From NCBI RefSeq assembly GCF_000750635.1, contig NZ_CCDM010000005.1:248001-312000 (forward strand): 64,000 nucleotides of DNA, in the 5' to 3' direction. Position 1 is the first letter of the stretch. Each line of letters opens with the position of its first letter. Below are positions 44,096-52,936 of this stretch, piece after piece. The stretch is from Oceanobacillus jeddahensis (lineage in GTDB: Bacteria; Bacillota; Bacilli; Bacillales; Amphibacillaceae). The translations under genes were made by a program, and so were the position numbers. The notes beneath the pieces were generated by a model. That model was not told the DNA's origin, made no database searches, and saw only the letters and a program-made list of their open reading frames with translations.

Positions 44096-44490
44096 TTTAT
44101 CGCAGTGTAACTGACTGGGACTGCGGCTGGGGCTGCGATTACCAATGTTGTCAGGTTAATGTATTTTCTTACATTTAATACAGATAGTAGTAAAACTATC
44201 TAGCGGAGGAAAAACACGGAGACTCCTGTGGGAAAGCGCGGAGGGAAGACCCCGCAGAAAAAAGCGAACTTCTTTTTTCGAGGAGGCTGAGCTCAAGCCC
44301 ACGGAAAGCGTAGTGTTTTTCTGGGGTTGCGATTACTCACCCCACCATAACCCGTCGCAGCGGTCGTATTAACCTGACAACATTGAGACCTGCGATTACT
44401 CGGTCTATTAAAACCGTTGCTGCGATTACTCGTCCCATCGTAAAGAGTTATGCGTCGAAAAACCCCCGATGGAGGAAGTTTCACTTTATA
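44096..44490 (+). repeat. Dispersed repeat family 2 copy interrupted by another element
   Basis: Starts TTTATCGCAGTGTAACTGAC and ends GGAAGTTTCACTTTAT like the copy at 43351, but is 395 bp instead of 101. The extra DNA is the 243-bp inverted-repeat element at 44143-44385 plus extra CTGCGATTACTC units. The right end overlaps the last codons and stop of mnmH on the minus strand. Confidence 0.75.
44143..44385. mobile_element. MITE-like element with perfect 18-bp terminal inverted repeats
   Basis: CAATGTTGTCAGGTTAAT (44143-44160) is exactly inverted at 44368-44385. The 243-bp interior has no coding capacity. It holds a GC-rich box (CTAGCGGAGGAAAAACACGG to CCGTCGCAGCGG) of the type found near 29.7 and 30.1 kb and a GGTTGCGATTACTCACCCC unit. 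It is inserted in a family 2 repeat. No obvious target duplication was found. A single partial end (TTGTCAGGTTAAT) occurs at 55430. Confidence 0.7.
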
Positions 44491-45524
44491 TTTTCTTCCT
44501 GTTCGATGAAGCTGAGAACAGAACTCAAAGCTTCATCTAAATCATCAGCATAAATATGGATTTGTTTGTCTTCCGGATAGTAATGGAGCGTATGCTCATA
44601 CCTTGGATCATAATAATATTCCAGTAACAGCGCTACAGCAGATTGGAAATTTCCCTGCTCTAAATCATCACCGATTTGCTTCGCTACAGGTGTGTGAATA
44701 TGCTTTTGAATTCGCCCGAAAGCTTCGATTACTTGCGCCCGATGTTCTTCTGGATTATATTCACACAGTATATTCTCAATTCGTTTCTCCAAAGGCAAAT
44801 GGATAAATAGCTGCATACTTGATTCTTTTGTATCATGTAAGAATAAAGGCAGCGTTGCCTTACCGATTCGCTTGCTTTCGCCTTCTAACAGAACAAATGG
44901 CATTTGATCATATCGTTCCATTTCTTGAACTAATAACGATTCAAATGTTTTTTGATTATTCGGTTCCAGGCCGATTTGGCCGAATATCGATCCACGGTGA
45001 TTTGCCATTGCTTCTAAATCAAGTACAGGATAGCCTTGCTGTTTTAGCCTGTGCAGTAAAATGGTTTTACCAGTTCCTGTATAACCATTCAACACATACA
45101 TTTTTGGAGAGAACTGCTGCTGTTCTAATTTATTTACAATCCATTGTCTGTAAGAGCGAATGCCGCCACTCAATCTGGAAACCTGCTGTCCCATTAAATC
45201 GACAACAGTGGCAGCAGTTTTGCTGCGCATACCACCGCGCCAGCAATAAACCATCTTTTCTTTTTCCAGCGATTGAAATTCGGCAATAAATTCCGGCAGC
45301 TTGATAGAGAAAATCTCTAACCCTTTTTCTTTGGCTGCTTCGGGACCAACTTGTTTATAAATTGTACCTACTTCAGCCCGTTCATCATTATCAAAAACGG
45401 GAATATTGATACTGCCCGGAATACGGAATTCAGCAAATTCTTGTGGAGAACGCACATCCACCAAGCAGATAGAATCTTCTTTTTGTTTCTTTAATAAATC
45501 AAGTAGCTCTATATCTTGAAACAT
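44481..45524 (-). CDS. mnmH: tRNA 2-selenouridine synthase MnmH (SelU)
   Basis: A 347-residue protein with an N-terminal rhodanese domain (LVDVRSPQEFAEFRIPGSIN; catalytic Cys in VYCWRGGMRSKT) and a C-terminal P-loop domain (LNGYTGTGKT). This fusion is specific to MnmH, which replaces sulfur by selenium in 5-methylaminomethyl-2-thiouridine at tRNA position 34 via a geranylated intermediate, using selenophosphate. It follows selD by 24 bases, which provides the substrate. Its final codons and stop lie in a repeat end. Confidence 0.93.
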   Translation of the reverse strand: MFQDIELLDLLKKQKEDSICLVDVRSPQEFAEFRIPGSINIPVFDNDERAEVGTIYKQVGPEAAKEKGLEIFSIKLPEFIAEFQSLEKEKMVYCWRGGMRSKTAATVVDLMGQQVSRLSGGIRSYRQWIVNKLEQQQFSPKMYVLNGYTGTGKTILLHRLKQQGYPVLDLEAMANHRGSIFGQIGLEPNNQKTFESLLVQEMERYDQMPFVLLEGESKRIGKATLPLFLHDTKESSMQLFIHLPLEKRIENILCEYNPEEHRAQVIEAFGRIQKHIHTPVAKQIGDDLEQGNFQSAVALLLEYYYDPRYEHTLHYYPEDKQIHIYADDLDEALSSVLSFIEQEENIK

Positions 45525-45548
45525 ACTTTCACTTCCTATATAAATGAA

Positions 45549-46601
45549 TTATTCTTCAACAGTGATATGTCCATTGTTTTCATCTATAACGCGGCCAATG
45601 ACGGCAGCTTCGATATTTTTATTCTGGAGCTCTACAAGTAATTTTTCCGCGTCTGCTTCTTTCACAGCTGCTAATAAACCTCCTGAAGTTACCGCATCAC
45701 AGAGTATCCACTGATCGATCTGATCTAGTGATTCAGTAAATGTAACATCTTCTTTTAAATAGTTAAAGTTATTCTTCGTACCACCTGGGACAGCGCCATT
45801 TTCAGCAAGCTCTTTTACTCTTGGTAAAACAGGAACTTGCTGATTCGAAATACGGATTTCGACATTGCTTCCTTTTGCCATTTCTGAAGCATGTCCAAGC
45901 AAGCCAAATCCGGTAACATCGGTACATGCGTGTACATCATAGTTATCCATTGTTTCCGCAGCGGTTTTATTCAGTATTGCCATGATGTTTGTTACACGGT
46001 CTATTTCTGATTCGTTTAATAAACCTCTTTTAATCGAAGTGGTTAAAATTCCTACACCGATTGGTTTGGTTAAAATCAGCACATCCCCGGCTTTTGCGCC
46101 GCTGTTTGTACGAATTTTATCAGGGTGAATGGTTCCAGTAACGGCCAATCCGAATTTTGGTTCTTTATCATCGATGGAATGACCTCCAACTAAGGCTACC
46201 CCAGCTTCTTTTAGCTTACTGTCTGCGCCCTCTAATATACGAGAAAGGATCTGTTTATCTAAATCAGCAATTGGAAAAGCAACAATATTCAATGCCGTAA
46301 TCGGCTTTCCACCCATCGCGTAGACATCGCTGATAGCATTTGCAGCAGCAATTTGTCCAAAAGAATAAGGGTCATCTACAATGGGAGTGAAGAAGTCGAG
46401 TGTTTGAACAATGGCTGTGTCGTCATTTAATTTATAGACACCTGCATCATCACTGGTATCCAACCCTACTAATAAATTTGGGTTATCTGTCGCAGGGGAG
46501 AGGGACTGTAGTACCTGGCGTAAATCAGCCGGTCCAATTTTACAGCCGCATCCGCCTTTAGAAGATAAAGCGGTTAGTTTTATTGACTCATTATTATTCA
46601 T
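45549..46601 (-). CDS. selD: Selenophosphate synthase (selenide, water dikinase)
   Basis: A 350-residue enzyme. LSSKGGCGCKIGPADL has cysteines where some homologues carry selenocysteine, with the catalytic Lys after them. GLDTSDDAGVYKL, DFFTPIVDDPYSFGQIAAAN and VGGHSIDDKEPKFGL hold the ATP and metal sites. It makes selenophosphate from selenide and ATP. The ATG at 46601 follows AGAAGGG at about 9 bases. Only mnmH, and no selA/selB, is adjacent, suggesting use for selenouridine. Confidence 0.95.
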   Translation of the reverse strand: MNNNESIKLTALSSKGGCGCKIGPADLRQVLQSLSPATDNPNLLVGLDTSDDAGVYKLNDDTAIVQTLDFFTPIVDDPYSFGQIAAANAISDVYAMGGKPITALNIVAFPIADLDKQILSRILEGADSKLKEAGVALVGGHSIDDKEPKFGLAVTGTIHPDKIRTNSGAKAGDVLILTKPIGVGILTTSIKRGLLNESEIDRVTNIMAILNKTAAETMDNYDVHACTDVTGFGLLGHASEMAKGSNVEIRISNQQVPVLPRVKELAENGAVPGGTKNNFNYLKEDVTFTESLDQIDQWILCDAVTSGGLLAAVKEADAEKLLVELQNKNIEAAVIGRVIDENNGHITVEE

Positions 46602-46762
46602 ATGATCAACCCTTCTACATTGAATTTTCCATATCCATTTTAACATATGGCAGAGAAAAGGATGTTTTGACGGGATTTTAGAGAGAATGGTTATTGTTAT
46701 TTCCTACAATCTTTTTTGCTGATATGATACGATGGAATCTGTATGAAATGGGGGAAGACGTG

Positions 46763-47029
46763 ATGAGGAATAAAAAGATCCCTGCATGGTTTAAGGTAGA
46801 CATCTTATTCAGCGTTCTTAAAGTATTTGTATTGTTTTTACTAACTATCCTTGTTTTATTTACAAATATTGTGATAGGTTCTGTTTATTTGTTTGTAGCT
46901 GTTTTTTCTATTTTATCTTTAACACACTTAATTGCGATTTATAAAATTACGGAGAAGATGCGAATTCCTTTGATTATTGAAATGTTGCTTATTCCATCTC
47001 TTTTTGTATTGATAATTTTGATGTTTTAA
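46763..47029 (+). CDS. Small membrane protein, unknown
   Basis: An 88-residue protein with three hydrophobic segments (about residues 12-36, 38-55 and 66-87) and a short basic start (MRNKKIPAWFKVD). The ATG at 46763 follows GGGGGAAG at about 6 bases; the ATG at 46694 has no site. It is divergent from selD and convergent with the M15 gene, with a shared terminator. No family recognised. Confidence 0.6.
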   Translation: MRNKKIPAWFKVDILFSVLKVFVLFLLTILVLFTNIVIGSVYLFVAVFSILSLTHLIAIYKITEKMRIPLIIEMLLIPSLFVLIILMF

Positions 47030-47073
47030 AAATAAATAATGTGATTACAGCTTACCTTTTCAGATTATTGGAT

Positions 47074-47116
47074 AAAGAAAACACCTTGGAAAGCAGCTTT
47101 CTAAGGTGTTTTCTTT
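47074..47116. terminator. Bidirectional terminator between convergent genes
   Basis: AAAGAAAACACCTT and AAGGTGTTTTCTTT form a 14-bp stem with A and T runs on either side and an inner GAAAGC/GCTTTC pairing. It ends the gene at 47029 and the minus-strand gene ending at 47123. Confidence 0.87.
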
Positions 47117-47122
47117 ATCGAT

Positions 47123-48202
47123 CTATTCAACTTGTTCTTCATAATACTCTTCTAAAGTAATACCTTGTTCGGTTATATACTTAGCTGTTTTTTCACCGAC
47201 ATAGCGAAGATGCCAGGGCTCGTATTGATATTCGGTAATATCTTCTTTTCCTTCAGGGAACCGGATAATAAATCCATATTCCGGAGCGTTTTCAGCAAGC
47301 CATTGTCCTTCTTCTGTTTCGCCAAATGCTTCTACCAACTCTAAGTTTACTTCTGCACTGGTGACATCCATAGCCAGCCCAGTTTGATGTTCGCTTTCTC
47401 CAGGACGTGCACTATAAGTATTTGCATGGTCCTCTCCATGTTGTGAAGCATTTGCTGCGAATATATCATCCTGACGATCATAAGAACGGTAACCGGATTG
47501 GGCGAACATCTCCAAACCAGCCTCTTCCGCGCCTTCAAACAATTCCTCTAAAGCATGTGCAGCATTCTCACGCATATACTTTTGAGGTAAATCCTCCGTG
47601 AATGGGAAAGGAACATCCGGGACAATTAAGTCTTCCGGGATGTAATCATCTGGAAGTGCAAAGCTCTTATTTACCAATGCTAATTCGTCGTATGGATTAC
47701 TGACCACTTCTGTTCCAGCTTCAGTTTTTTCTGCTTCTTCTGAAGGCAAGACTAATCCTTCACCAGGCTCCATTGATTCTCCTTCCTCAAAATAAAGTAA
47801 TAAGGCATCTCTAGTTGCTTCATCGTAGAAGCCTGAAGCTAATAAGTCCTCTGATTGTATTTGAAAGTCTGTTATAGCCCAAGTAAGCTCTTCATCAAAC
47901 TCCTCTGTTGCTTCCAGATCATAGCCGATGGCATTGAGTGCATTCTTTAATTGTAATACAGCTTCATCAGTATCAAATTTCTGTAACACTGCATCGGGCG
48001 GCTCTACTTCGGTTTCTTCTTGTTTTTCTGCTTCTTCCGTCTGTTGCCCATCTGCTTGCTTGTCTTCCTCTCCATGTTGTTGTTCAGGTGTTGTTTGTTC
48101 CGATGCTGGAACATCCTCCTGTGATTGGGAAGGCTCTTGTGGTTCGCAGCCAATCAGCATGAAGCAAATCGCTGAAAGGATGACCCAACTAACTCCTTGC
48201 AT
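47123..48202 (-). CDS. M15 D-alanyl-D-alanine carboxypeptidase lipoprotein with PG-binding domain
   Basis: A 359-residue lipoprotein (lipobox LIGC, residues 16-19). An 80-residue acidic Gln/Glu linker leads to a peptidoglycan-binding-like domain (residues about 75-135: VLQLKNALNAIGYDLE, TWAITDFQIQ, DEATRDALL), then the VanY/DacB-type M15 domain. Zinc ligands are His and Asp in SEHQTGLAMDVTS and His in EPWHLRYVG; the catalytic Glu is in that motif. SGYRSYDRQ is typical. It trims stem peptides in the wall. Confidence 0.9.
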   Translation of the reverse strand: MQGVSWVILSAICFMLIGCEPQEPSQSQEDVPASEQTTPEQQHGEEDKQADGQQTEEAEKQEETEVEPPDAVLQKFDTDEAVLQLKNALNAIGYDLEATEEFDEELTWAITDFQIQSEDLLASGFYDEATRDALLLYFEEGESMEPGEGLVLPSEEAEKTEAGTEVVSNPYDELALVNKSFALPDDYIPEDLIVPDVPFPFTEDLPQKYMRENAAHALEELFEGAEEAGLEMFAQSGYRSYDRQDDIFAANASQHGEDHANTYSARPGESEHQTGLAMDVTSAEVNLELVEAFGETEEGQWLAENAPEYGFIIRFPEGKEDITEYQYEPWHLRYVGEKTAKYITEQGITLEEYYEEQVE

Positions 48203-48308
48203 ATCATGATATCTCCTTGCTTTTAATAGAATTGATTCACCTCAAATACGAAGATTTGATAGATTCATTTTTAAATTGAGCTGTTTATAGAAAATAGTCA
48301 TATTCAGC

Positions 48309-48541
48309 TTTATCACGGAGAAGCGTCCGTAAAACTCCCGCCTCAAAATAAAGCGTGAAAATAAATTTATTTAGGCGGGAGATGAGGTGAGCTAACTCCC
48401 TGAATCACTTAGGCTAACGCAGTGGGAGAATGAAGGAAGCAGACTAAGTTCGCGACGTCCTGGGGCTGGGACTGCGATTACTCACCCCACCGTAAAGAGC
48501 TGTGCGTCGAAAAACTCCCACTGAGTGAAGTTTCGTTTTAT
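48309..48541 (+). repeat. Dispersed repeat family 1, long copy C
   Basis: The fullest copy (233 bp): TTTATCACGGAGAAGCGTCC start, CTCCCGCCT/AGGCGGGAG hairpin, CTTAGGCTAACGCAGTGGGAG, the GGGACTGCGATTACTC module, and CTCCCACTGAGTGAAGTTTC end. It occupies the gap between the carboxypeptidase and pepT genes; 48542-48756 shows no gene. Confidence 0.82.
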
Positions 48542-48756
48542 GCATATAGCAGCTAAGTCCTTTTTTCATCCGTATATGCACGGTAGAAAAAAATAAATAA
48601 GAGAACGGGAAGCTGAATACTTATCATTCTAAAATATAGAAACACTGTATTATCAGATTGGGAAAAGGATTTCCATTTCATCTTATATTATATGATGTAT
48701 GGAAGTGAAAAAGAAAGGAAAGTGAAGAAATAATTTTAAAGGAAATAATTAGAAAA

Positions 48757-48790
48757 AAGGTTATCACCAAACTTTTAGGTGATAACCTTT
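48757..48790 (-). terminator. Terminator downstream of pepT
   Basis: On the minus strand AAAGGTTATCACC and GGTGATAACCTTT form a perfect 13-bp stem, followed by TTTC. It lies 83 bases past the pepT stop; a short family 1 repeat sits between them. Confidence 0.82.
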
Positions 48791-48823
48791 GTTACATTGA
48801 TGCAGTAAGAATATTTATCACGG

Positions 48824-48864
48824 AGAATCGCCCGAAAAACTCCCGCTGAATAAGTTTCGTTTTT
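48824..48864 (+). repeat. Dispersed repeat family 1, short form
   Basis: TTTATCACGGAGAATCGCCC joined directly to CTCCCGCTGAATAAGTTTCG: the two ends of the long form with everything between its two ACTCCC motifs missing. It lies between pepT and its terminator, so it is transcribed with pepT. Confidence 0.75.
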
Positions 48865-48872
48865 CATCTTTG

Positions 48873-50105
48873 TTATGCATTTTTTGTTGCAAATAAACGG
48901 CTGATTTCTACGATAACGTTTGCTGCTTTTTCCATATTATCAATAGAAATATATTCAAATTTGCCATGAAAGTTTTCCCCGCCAGTAAATAAATTCGGTG
49001 TCGGTAATCCCATAAATGAAATCTGAGAACCATCTGTGCCGCCACGAACTGGATGAATAATCGGCTTAATATCAAGGTTTTTAATAGCATGTTCAGCAAT
49101 ATCCACGATATGTTTTACAGGTTCAATTTTTTCACGCATATTGTAATATTGATCATTCATTTCTAATTGGATTGCTTTTTCACCATAAACACTTTGCATT
49201 TCTTCTACATACTGTTTAAGTGTATCCTTGCGAGCTTCAAATTTCTGCCGGTCATGGTCACGAATGATGTAGTAAACATTTGTTTTTTCAACATCACCTT
49301 CTACAGATATAAGATGATAGAAGCCTTCATACCCCTCTGTGTGTTCTGGAGATTCCTCTTCAGGGAATTTGCATATAAATTGTGCTGCCATTTTACCGGC
49401 GTTCGCCATTTTATTTTTTGCTGTTCCCGGATGAACACTGTTTCCGTAAAAAGTCACTCTGGCAGCTGCGGCATTAAAGCTTTCATACTGCAATTCGCCT
49501 AAAGGTCCGCCGTCTACCGTGTAAGCATAGTCACAGCCAAAACGTTCTACATCAAATTTATGTGGCCCACGCCCAATCTCCTCATCTGGTGTAAAGGCAA
49601 CACGAATTTTTCCATGTTCGACTTCCGGATGATTGATTAAATACTCCATTGCAGTCATAATTTCAGCAATGCCAGCTTTATCATCGGCACCAAGTAATGT
49701 TGTTCCATCGGTAACCATTAATTGATGGCCTTTATAACCGGCAAGCTCAGGAAATTCTTTTGGAGAAAGAATTACTTGTAAAGCTTCATTCAATACAATA
49801 TCTCCGCCATCATAATCGATAACTTTAGGTGAGACACCTTTTCCAGTAAAGTCTGTTGCTGTGTCTACATGCGCTAAGAAGCCAATTGTTGGAATGTCTT
49901 TATCTGTGTTAGCTGGCAATGTGGCCATTAAATAACCATTTTCATCGTGCGATACCTCTTCCAGTCCGACGTCCTTCAATTCATTTTCCAATAATTTAAT
50001 TAAATCCCATTGGCCTGGAGTGGAAGGTGTTGAGGACGAATGCATATCCGATTGTGTATCTATTTTTGCATAAGTTTCTAACCGCTTGATTAGTTGTTCC
50101 TTCAT
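48873..50105 (-). CDS. pepT: Peptidase T (tripeptide aminopeptidase)
   Basis: A 410-residue M20 metallopeptidase. Metal and catalytic motifs: [11 protein letters not shown] (His, Asp), [16 protein letters not shown] (bridging Asp), [11 protein letters not shown] (Glu pair), [10 protein letters not shown] and [10 protein letters not shown]. It releases the N-terminal residue of tripeptides in the cytoplasm. Length and motifs are normal. Confidence 0.95.
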   Translation of the reverse strand: MKEQLIKRLETYAKIDTQSDMHSSSTPSTPGQWDLIKLLENELKDVGLEEVSHDENGYLMATLPANTDKDIPTIGFLAHVDTATDFTGKGVSPKVIDYDGGDIVLNEALQVILSPKEFPELAGYKGHQLMVTDGTTLLGADDKAGIAEIMTAMEYLINHPEVEHGKIRVAFTPDEEIGRGPHKFDVERFGCDYAYTVDGGPLGELQYESFNAAAARVTFYGNSVHPGTAKNKMANAGKMAAQFICKFPEEESPEHTEGYEGFYHLISVEGDVEKTNVYYIIRDHDRQKFEARKDTLKQYVEEMQSVYGEKAIQLEMNDQYYNMREKIEPVKHIVDIAEHAIKNLDIKPIIHPVRGGTDGSQISFMGLPTPNLFTGGENFHGKFEYISIDNMEKAANVIVEISRLFATKNA

Positions 50106-50338
50106 TAAAAAGACTCCTTCTGAATTAATTTTAGTTGAATAATCTAATTATTAACGTGAAATTTACTACGATTTTTTTCACGGCTCTTTGTATATTTTAC
50201 CATATACCACATAAAATCCGTATTAGAATATTTTTGTGAATAAAGAGTTTTTTTAATAATTACTTTAGAAAAATTTTTTCTGTTAAAATAAACAGGGAAT
50301 GGTATGATTAGAAAAAAAGAATATGGGAGGGTCAGATT

Positions 50339-51181
50339 TTGAAAAACATCATTAGCGTAGAAAGATTAAAGAAACGTTTAACACAAAATAATATTGTGAT
50401 TGTAGATGTGCGGTTTAATTTAATGGATGCTGATGCTGGGCGAAAGGCTTATTTACATGGTCACTTACCTGGTTCTGTCTATATGGATTTAAATAGAGAT
50501 CTATCCGGCAAAGCAGGGAAGCATGGCGGAAATCACCCTTTACCTGACTGGGAGTTATTTGCAAATAAATTGGGGAAATTAGGTATTTCAAATGATACGA
50601 CAGTTGTTGTGTATGACCAGGGAAATGATATGTTTGCGCCACGTTTTTGGTGGCTGCTTGATTATTTAGGACATGATAAAGTTTATATTTTAAATGGTGG
50701 ATTAGATCGTTGGGTAGAGGAAGGTGGAGAGCTGACAACAGAGGTTCCGAATCTCCAACCAACCATTTTCCGGAAAAATGAAAAAGCGAATCGATATGTT
50801 GATATGGAGGAAGTAAAAGAAAAAATAGGGTCCCCTAAGACAACGATTATTGATGCTAGAGCACGGTCAAGATATTTAGGCGATGAGGAGCCTCTGTATG
50901 CTCGTGCAGGCCATATTCCGGGAGCTATAAATTATTTTTGGAAGGGCGTTTTAAACGAAGACGGTGCTTGGAAAAATGAGCAGCAAATAAGGGAGCACTT
51001 TTCCGAATTAGATAAGGATGAGGAAATTATTGTGTCCTGCGGTTCTGGCGTTTCCGCATGTCCAAATATTCTTGCTCTGGATAATGCTGGATTTAAAAAT
51101 GTAAAATTATACCCAGGGAGTTTTAGTGACTGGATTTCTTATGAAAAAAATGAAGTAGCTATCGGTGAAGAAGATGAATAA
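50339..51181 (+). CDS. Sulfurtransferase with two rhodanese domains (MST/TST type)
   Basis: A 280-residue tandem rhodanese. The inactive N-terminal domain has VDVRFNLMDADAGRKAYLHG and LPGSVYMDLNRDLSG. The C-terminal domain carries the active-site loop CGSGVSAC; Ser in the loop resembles mercaptopyruvate sulfurtransferases. It moves sulfane sulfur to thiol acceptors or cyanide. TTG start with GGGAGGG upstream. Its end overlaps the tag gene by 8 bases. Confidence 0.88.
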   Translation: MKNIISVERLKKRLTQNNIVIVDVRFNLMDADAGRKAYLHGHLPGSVYMDLNRDLSGKAGKHGGNHPLPDWELFANKLGKLGISNDTTVVVYDQGNDMFAPRFWWLLDYLGHDKVYILNGGLDRWVEEGGELTTEVPNLQPTIFRKNEKANRYVDMEEVKEKIGSPKTTIIDARARSRYLGDEEPLYARAGHIPGAINYFWKGVLNEDGAWKNEQQIREHFSELDKDEEIIVSCGSGVSACPNILALDNAGFKNVKLYPGSFSDWISYEKNEVAIGEEDE

Positions 51182-51740
51182 AGAGCGTTGTGCTTGGGTG
51201 AGCGAGGATCCTGTTTATATTGCATATCATGATGAAGAATGGGGTTATCCTGTTTTTGAGGACGATCGTTATTTATTTGAAATGCTAAGCCTCGAAGGTG
51301 CGCAGGCTGGCCTGAGTTGGATTACGATTTTAAAGCGCCGGGAAAATTATCGCCAGGCATTTGATAATTTTGAAGCTGATCTTATCGCTGCTTATTCGGA
51401 TGAAAAAATAGAAGAACTTATGCAGGATGAAGGAATCATTCGAAACAGACGAAAAATTGAATCTGTTGTAAAAAACGCGAAGGCATTTCAACAGGTTCAA
51501 AAAGAATTTGGATCGTTTAGCAACTATATATGGAAATTTGTTGATAGAGAGCCGATTGTGAATCATTGGGACGAGCATAAAGACGTCCCGGCTCAAACAG
51601 ATTTGTCAAAGTACATCAGTAAGGACTTAAAAAAGAGAGGTTTTTCCTTTGTGGGACCGGTAATTTGTTACTCATTTATGCAAGCAACTGGTATGGTAAA
51701 TGATCACACGACAAACTGTTTTCTAAGCAAAAAAGAATAA
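51174..51740 (+). CDS. tag: DNA-3-methyladenine glycosylase I
   Basis: A 188-residue Tag-family glycosylase: CAWVSEDPVYIAYHDEEWG (Cys zinc ligand and start motif), LSLEGAQAGLSWITILKRRENYR with the substrate-binding Glu, GIIRNRRKIESVVKNA and the C-terminal zinc ligands in DHTTNC. It removes 3-methyladenine from alkylated DNA. The ATG at 51174 is preferred to a GTG at 51165. Confidence 0.93.
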   Translation: MNKERCAWVSEDPVYIAYHDEEWGYPVFEDDRYLFEMLSLEGAQAGLSWITILKRRENYRQAFDNFEADLIAAYSDEKIEELMQDEGIIRNRRKIESVVKNAKAFQQVQKEFGSFSNYIWKFVDREPIVNHWDEHKDVPAQTDLSKYISKDLKKRGFSFVGPVICYSFMQATGMVNDHTTNCFLSKKE

Positions 51741-52005
51741 ATCGTCTATTTTTTGTGGATGTTTTTGCTAATAAAGATACTCTTAAAAGAGAGAAGCACT
51801 TTGCTTTGTTTTAACTGCCTGTTATTGTAAACTAAAAAAGAATCATTAAGTTATCAGTAAATGTAGTGCTGTTATGCATTCTCCATGCTATTTTAGTATA
51901 TTTCTTCTTTATTCCATCAGGAGAAAAACGGATGCTCATGCGCTGATAAGACAATAGACTGATCTGAATAATCAAAGATAAAAACTCGCAGGAGGTATTA
52001 ACACG

Positions 52006-52830
52006 ATGAAGTACATTACACTTAATAATGGTTTAGAAATGCCACAACTAGGTTTTGGCGTTTGGAAAGTAGAAAATCAAGAAGCTATTCCTGCTGTAGA
52101 GCATGCTTTAAAGTCTGGTTACCGTTCGATTGATACCGCAAAAGTTTATGGGAATGAAGCTGGTGTCGGACAAGCAATTGTAAATAGCGGTGTACCTCGT
52201 GAAGAAATCTTTCTTACCACAAAAGTTTGGAACGCAGACCATGGCTATGAAGAAACATTAAAAGCATTTGATGCAAGTCTGGAAAGACTGGGGACAGATT
52301 ATGTGGATTTGTATTTGATTCATTGGCCGACACCGGAATACGATCAATATATTGATACGTATAAAGCATTGGAAAAAATCTATAAAGACGGCAAAGCAAA
52401 AGCAATTGGTGTATGTAATTTTGAAATAGAGCATTTAGAACGCTTGCTGGACGAGTGCGAAGTTGTTCCTGCTGTAAACCAAGTAGAATGTCATCCGTAC
52501 TTGCAGCAAAAAGAATTACGTGCATTCTGCAAAGAAAAAGGTATTTACGTGGAAGCATACAGCCCGCTCATGAATGGAAAAGATGTGTTAGAGGATGAAG
52601 CACTGACGCAAATTGCTGAGAAAAAAGGGAAAACAATTGCGCAAGTAATTCTTCGCTGGCATTTACAGTCAGACTTAATTGTGATTCCAAAATCAGTAAC
52701 CCCTTCTCGTATTGAAGCAAATTTAGATGTGTTTGATTTTGAATTAAGTGAAGATGAAATAAAAACAATTGATGCTCTGGATCGCAATATTCGTAGTGGA
52801 ACTCATCCAAACGAAATGCACAAACGCTGA
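52006..52830 (+). CDS. Aldo/keto reductase
   Basis: A 274-residue AKR barrel. Catalytic residues: Asp in SIDTAKVYGNE, Tyr in the same motif, Lys in FLTTKVW, His in LYLIHWP. The NADPH site is IPKSVTPSRIEANLDVF. It resembles B. subtilis YtbE/YvgN, which reduce methylglyoxal and other aldehydes. AGGAGG precedes the ATG. Confidence 0.9.
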   Translation: MKYITLNNGLEMPQLGFGVWKVENQEAIPAVEHALKSGYRSIDTAKVYGNEAGVGQAIVNSGVPREEIFLTTKVWNADHGYEETLKAFDASLERLGTDYVDLYLIHWPTPEYDQYIDTYKALEKIYKDGKAKAIGVCNFEIEHLERLLDECEVVPAVNQVECHPYLQQKELRAFCKEKGIYVEAYSPLMNGKDVLEDEALTQIAEKKGKTIAQVILRWHLQSDLIVIPKSVTPSRIEANLDVFDFELSEDEIKTIDALDRNIRSGTHPNEMHKR

Positions 52831-52861
52831 TCTGAAACATAATATTCATTCTGAAATAAAG

Positions 52862-52896
52862 CAAACACCTTCTTTTATATAGGGAGAAGGTGTTTG
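52862..52896 (+). terminator. Terminator after the aldo/keto reductase gene
   Basis: CAAACACCTTCT pairs with AGAAGGTGTTTG, followed by ATTTATT. Confidence 0.78.
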
Positions 52897-52936
52897 ATTT
52901 ATTAAATAAGAAAAATAAAATTATCAGTTTTAAATC

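Noticed and set aside
44819-45289. 156-codon plus-strand frame
   Set aside because: Antisense shadow of mnmH, whose motifs are unmistakable on the minus strand.
47928-48209. 93-codon Cys/Ser-rich frame, at first sight a toxin or metallothionein-like protein
   Set aside because: It is the complement of the Gln/Glu-rich linker of the M15 lipoprotein; the cysteines come from reversed Gln/Glu/Ala codons.
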